From Pegoplata infirma (taxonomy: Eukaryota; Arthropoda; Insecta; Diptera; Anthomyiidae), in the NCBI GenBank assembly GCA_963921195.1, contig OY992537.1, forward strand, positions 74,654,894-74,718,893: a stretch of DNA of 64,000 nucleotides. The letters run 5' to 3'. This document shows, in pieces, positions 59,805 to 64,000 of this stretch. Position numbers and translations under genes: made by a program. The notes under the pieces are model-generated. The model saw only the letters and a list, made by a program, of their open reading frames with translations. It was not told the DNA's origin and did not search any database. Each line of letters opens with the position of its first letter. Within the stretch, counting starts at the first letter, position 1.

Positions 59805-60429
59805 GGTTTGTCTTGTTAATGAAAACTGTTTTTTTATATATGTGAATATTTATAGTTTCTACAGAATAAATTTTGACAGTTTCCAACACTACAATTCTAT
59901 TTCTAGCAATCTCAACCTCACTTCATACTTTCTTTCAACTTTTTTGTCTCTTACATTATTTCGCAAGGGTTGCCAACATGATCTGGAATTGCAGACACAA
60001 ATGAAGGAATTTGCATTTTCTGTTTCGGAGACGTGCCTAATGGCGACATATTTTGTCAGTAATTTTATTTGATTTTTTCTGTTAGTACAGATCGAGCACG
60101 GGCTCTAATTATATTTGTTATAAGGGTTCAAGTTGAAAATGTTTATTGGCATGATAAAATAATTTTGAAATAAAATTACTTGACTACGTTTGTTGAAAAC
60201 AAAACTATTTAATGTTTTGTAATATATTTTTTGAAATGGACAACTGACGTGAAATGCCTGATATAAACTTAATAATACTACGTTTTAAGTACAAAGATGT
60301 GTTTGTTTTTATATTCTTATAACAAAGAATATTTCTGTGGTGCCTTTCTTTTTTTATACACACAATGTTCTTATGAATACGCAATTTATTCATTTGTTTT
60401 TCATGGGCTTTCCAAGAATCCTGCATACA

Positions 60430-60545
60430 ATTTTTTTTACCCACTTCCAAAAAATGGGGATATACAAACTTTGTCATTCAGTATCTAAATATCGGTGTAG
60501 GGCCCTGAAGGGGTTATATAAATATGATCGTTGAACGATTTTAAG
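60430..60545 (+). repeat. DINE-1-like fragment
   Basis: CCACTTCCAAAAAATGGGGATATAC, TTTGTCATTCAGTATC, AAATATCGGTGTAGGGCCCT and ATATGATCGTTGAACGATT follow the order of the DINE copies at 4942 and 41767. The GTCY run and 3' end are missing. Confidence 0.65.
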
Positions 60546-61868
60546 GCGATTTAACCTTGAAGTTATTTTTTGTTTACAAATCCCAATATCATTTTCTAAA
60601 AGCGGCTAATATATTATGTACCGATCAGTTCCGCCCCTGGAATTCTGCTGACTTTTTTTTTATAAAATTGCTGAAATCTTCATACAATTTGTTAAAATTT
60701 CCCTAAGAACAAGTCAGTAGTTGGTCAGGGATTATCTTAAGGTGGGTCCAGGTTTTCAATTGAATATAAGCAACTGAAATTTCGTTTGGATCGTAATCGA
60801 CCCAAGAATTGAATAGAGGTTAAAATAATAACACAGCCCTACAAAACAATAAAAAAAGGTACTGACCCAGAAACTACTGACCCTTATGTATTTTGACCTC
60901 TGAATTTGATTTCGCTATCAGAATTGAATTCTATCGTTGGGGTTTCCTGTAAATTACAAGAAAAATTCGTTAAGTGAACCTACACTCAAAATAATCACTC
61001 TGTTAAATTACAGAGATACTCTGCTGAGCCAGCAAAAAATACCATAGATTTCCAACCAGCAAGATTTTTTGTTATTTTACAAAGAAAACTCTGTAAAATG
61101 ATTTCGATAAAAAATATGTAAATTTACAGAATCATCTGTAGAATATTGATAAAACCGAGAAGAATTTTACCAAAAAAATTCTGTAAATTTACAAAGTCTT
61201 AGTTATATGCATTTTATGAGTTCAAAATTTTACAATAAAAAACTGAAAATTTACAAAGTTTTAGTTAAATCCATTTTATTAGTAAAGTTTCTCTGCTTTG
61301 AAAACATTAATTAAAATTAAAAAAATAAATTAATTAAAATTAAAATTTTGTTAAATTTGCCCGCTTTAATGCTTCCAAATTGTAAATTTCCTTTTTTATT
61401 TTTGTGAAGATTACGAGTTTTTAACGAGTAATTCCAATTTTACACGTCATCTTCGTAAAATTTACCAGTTTTATTGTAATTTAAGACACTTTTTAAAGAG
61501 GGGCTTACCGGTCATGTTTTTAAGTTTTTTGAAGTGATTTTTATTTGAAACCTGTGGGGGTGTTCTGTAATTTATGCGAAAAGTTTTCGCATCGAAAAGT
61601 ATGAAACAAAAAATTCCATCGTTTCTCGATTCTGAAAAAAAAAGTTGTTTCTGTATATCAATGCGAAAACGGCAGCATTTTTATTGGAATATTCCAAATC
61701 AGCTGTCAAAAAGGTAAATAAGGCGAGAAAATAATAAAAATCACAACAAAAAAAACGTAATTTCACATTTTTTTTAAACAACACTTGTAACATTGGCAAA
61801 CAAAAATGAAATAATAAATTAAATTATGAAAATAATGTGTAGTATATCATTAATAATATAAGTTGATA

Positions 61869-63123
61869 CACTGAGGGAAAAAAACATATTTAAATCAAAT
61901 ATGTTCATGTTTATTTTAAGTATGCTACATATTTTTGGAAAAAATTTAAATTTTAATATTGTTTTTGATTGATTTTAACATAACATGTTTGTTTTAAAAT
62001 TGCATACAATTTTGATTTAAAATTGATCCCTTTAAATTTAATATGCTGTCATTAAAAGTCGTTAAAAATTTTAAAAATATCTTGTTCAAATATTTGTATT
62101 AAAAATAATATTTTTCATGGTTATTTTAAAGTTGAACAATTTTATTTTTTGACATTTAAATTTTTTTAAATGTCAAAATATAATAAAGTTGGGCAATTTT
62201 ATTTTAAGTAGAAGCAATGTTAAAATATTGTTTCATTAAGAAAAGACGCCCATTTTTCACTTCTCTAATTGTGAAATTAATTTAAGTGAAATTAATTAAA
62301 ATAACTAATTAAAAATTAAAAAAAAAAATAAAAAACTAAAGTGAGAAAGAAAATTATTATGAAGAAAAACAAAAATAAAACTGAAAAAGTTAAAAACAAA
62401 GTGAAAAAAATATAATGACGGAAAAATATTAAAAAAAGAGTGCTAGAGAACGAGGAGGGGATATTCTACGTAATTGGCAGAAAATGAAGACTTCTAACTT
62501 TAGTTTTTCATTTATGGAATTTAAGTATTAATTTAAATGTGTTTATTTTTTATTTTTGGCATTTAATTACATTTGTTGTAATTAGATGTAGTCCTATAAT
62601 AAGGGAAGAACTACATCCAAGGCTTTGGCTTTGATTTTTTTTATGTATAGCGAAAACCAAAGCCAACAAGCCATATTTAAAGCCAAAGCCTTGAATGTAA
62701 TTCTACCCTTAGATGATCAATTAGAGTAGTGTTAATTTTTTTTGGTGTGTTATTAAAAAATATTGTAAAAATAATTTGAAAATAAAAAAAAAAACCTTTA
62801 ACAAAAATATGTATTGTTTTATTTTAAATTTGATGGTTTATAGGTAAGTAAAAAGCTGCAAAAGAAAAGCAGTTTCCCATATTTAAATTAATATTGGTCG
62901 ACTTTAAATTAAAATTTATTGCATATTTAAATTTAGCATGGCCAAGTTTAAAACAATATTGTTACATCTTAATTTTAAAATGTTGTCTACAAATTGTGGC
63001 ATGATAAAAACAAATAGAAACATATTTAAATTAAATAAAAACAAACTTTGTTCTATTTCGTCACTGTTTTATATTTAATTTAAAGTTGTTTCTGTTTGAT
63101 TTTAACATTTTTTTTTCTTAGTG
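61869..63123. mobile_element. Third-level nested CACT-type element, 1255 bp
   Basis: The ends CACTGAGGGAAAAAAACAT and, inverted, CACTAAGAAAAAAAAATGT are flanked by TA. The interior is dominated by ATATTTAAATT/TTTAAAT tracts. Confidence 0.68.
62600..62711. mobile_element. Innermost 112-bp MITE
   Basis: About 33-bp inverted ends, TAAGGGAAGAACTACATCC and, inverted, TAAGGGTAGAATTACATTC, both running into AAGGCTTTGGCTTT. A TA target is likely. It is a near-complete hairpin. Confidence 0.78.
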
Positions 63124-63748
63124 TAGTATTTTCTTGAAAAAATATTGTTTTTTATTTATTATAACTCAAAAGTTGTTTAATTTACGAAATATCGCACCAT
63201 TTTTAAATGCGAGTGATTTTGACACTTCAACTTCAAAAGTTTTCGATCAATTGGTTTACAGAAACAGTTTTTCTCGCATCTTTCCAATAATTTTGAAAAA
63301 AATCATATTTGACAGAAAGTTTCCGCATAACAAAATTACAGAAACAGTCGAATGCGAAAAGTCAGGTTTTGTGCTGATTCACGATGTTTCTGTTTCGTTT
63401 TTCATGTTTCATGTGAGAAATCTTTCGATTCGAGAGTTATAGAACACCGCTACTGTATTACAGAGCAATAAGTAAAATTACAAATGAAATTTAGTATTTT
63501 GGTTACAAGAAAAAAACAAAGTATTTTTCTTAAATCTGTATTTTAACAAAAAACTTTGTTTATTATCTGTAAAATAGAGATTACATAGTAAAAAGTAAAA
63601 TTACAGATACAATTTTGTTTTTCGGTCACAAGAAAATACAAAGTATTTTCTTAAAATCTGTATTTCGACAGATAACTTTATCAAATATCTGTCGAATTGA
63701 GATTACAGTCATTTTACAGAGCATTTAACAGAGTAATTATTTTGAGTG

Positions 63749-64000
63749 TACCAAATTTCTTTGTAAATTTGATTTAGCCCTGTGTACAATGTTTTGAGCC
63801 CTCGTGCATTATGGCTATTTTAAGGATCCAAAATATGAATAATTTTAGAAGGATCAAAATTTTGATTACTAAATTTTTCATATTTAACTCTTATTTATGA
63901 ACATTTAAAAAATTTAAAAATTAGAACATATATTTTTGTTAAAATGCATGTAACTTGTACAATTTTTGGCGTATTTGATTAGGAAACCTCTCATTTTCTT
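63749..64000. other. Right edge, nothing recognised
   Basis: AT-rich DNA with no gene or repeat boundary visible. Confidence 0.4.

Larger units (their letters stand above)
59232..60141 (-). repeat. Retrozyme-like tandem array, locus 3 (2 units of about 442 bp plus 26 bp)
   Basis: Units begin at GTTATAAGGGTTCAAGTTG (59232, 59674, 60117). Each carries one hammerhead motif on the minus strand. The insertion lies between CTATTT and TTTATTGGCATG. The family D copy at about 16835 reads straight through this point, giving an empty site and an apparent TTT duplication. Reading frames of 76-90 residues across it recur only because the sequence is repeated. Confidence 0.85.
58926..60225. mobile_element. 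Family D element interrupted by a retrozyme-like array
   Basis: It starts CACAGACAACAAACG after TA. Body motifs TTCAACAAAGAAATTTAACA and GTTGATCTGAC are shared, inverted, with 16735-17123. The right limit is uncertain. Confidence 0.6.
61559..63448. mobile_element. Second-level nested element
   Basis: The ends GGTGTTCTGTAA and, inverted, GGTGTTCTATAA. Inner inverted similarity includes ATGAAACA and ATCGAAAAG. No clear duplication, so the boundaries are less certain. Confidence 0.5.
60983..63748. mobile_element. CACT-type element, outermost of a four-level nest
   Basis: The ends CACTCAAAATAATCACTCTG and, inverted, CACTCAAAATAATTACTCTG are flanked by TA. The subterminal parts are rich in CTGTAAAATTACAGA motifs. 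The continuous body is split by the elements below. Confidence 0.8.

Noticed and set aside
59399..60072. Recurrent 76-90 residue frame containing [12 protein letters not shown]
   Set aside because: It recurs because the DNA repeat recurs; it is broken differently in each copy. The structured RNA on the other strand is the better explanation.
62600..62711. Possible microRNA precursor hairpin
   Set aside because: Long perfect arms with a TA target and a flanking TAAGGG/CCCTTA end fit a small MITE better; no expression evidence.

Overview
This window looks like nuclear DNA of a higher (brachyceran) fly. It is very AT-rich. It carries DINE-1/mini-me type repeats with TATACCC ends, a (TA)n core and (GTCY)n runs, which are known from that group. 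Its only recognisable host gene has insect-style introns with GTAAGT donors.

Host genes. On the minus strand, positions 1-17457 hold the N-terminal part of an ABCG1/ABCG4-type half-transporter. Four coding exons join in frame (17457-17232, 2905-2788, 2727-2392, 2092-1854) and encode about 306 residues covering the whole ATP-binding domain. The membrane domain must lie beyond the left edge. Intron 1 is 14.3 kb and packed with transposons. The only other host-derived coding sequence is a decayed processed copy of ribosomal protein L7A (eL8) at 32401-32850. No second intact gene was found between 17.5 and 64 kb.

Mobile DNA. Most of the rest is non-autonomous DNA transposons, many built as long hairpins and many nested. 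Boundaries can be fixed from inverted ends plus target-site duplications (TSDs). hAT-like elements with 8-bp duplications lie at 997-1578, 10483-13658, 20927-21689, 23438-24889, 31063-31740, 37084-37947, 45767-46648, 54597-56735 and 57179-57958. PIF/Harbinger-like palindromes with TWA duplications lie at 6957-7852, 28053-28753 and 38422-39122. A Transib-like element at 50032-52910 has CACAGTG ends and a CAACG duplication. A Tc1/mariner-like fold-back lies at 26271-27189. A large group has CACT or CACAG ends and 2-bp duplications. DINE/Helentron copies lie at 3985-5505 and 41767-42298.

Tandem DNA. A 35-bp satellite (33045-34830, again at 43045-43990, degenerate at 9010-9370) has monomers made of two palindromes. 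One array ends in a 401-bp inverted duplication.

Most interesting signal. A roughly 442-bp tandem repeat at three loci (15299-15658, 18516-19232, 59232-60141) carries on the minus strand a 73-nt sequence with every core residue of a type I hammerhead ribozyme and a minimal palindromic stem III. That is the layout expected of an animal retrozyme. The third locus has a paralogous empty site at about 16.8 kb, so the array appears to have moved as a unit. A second unusual theme is tRNA-like polymerase III promoter modules inside CACT-type transposons.
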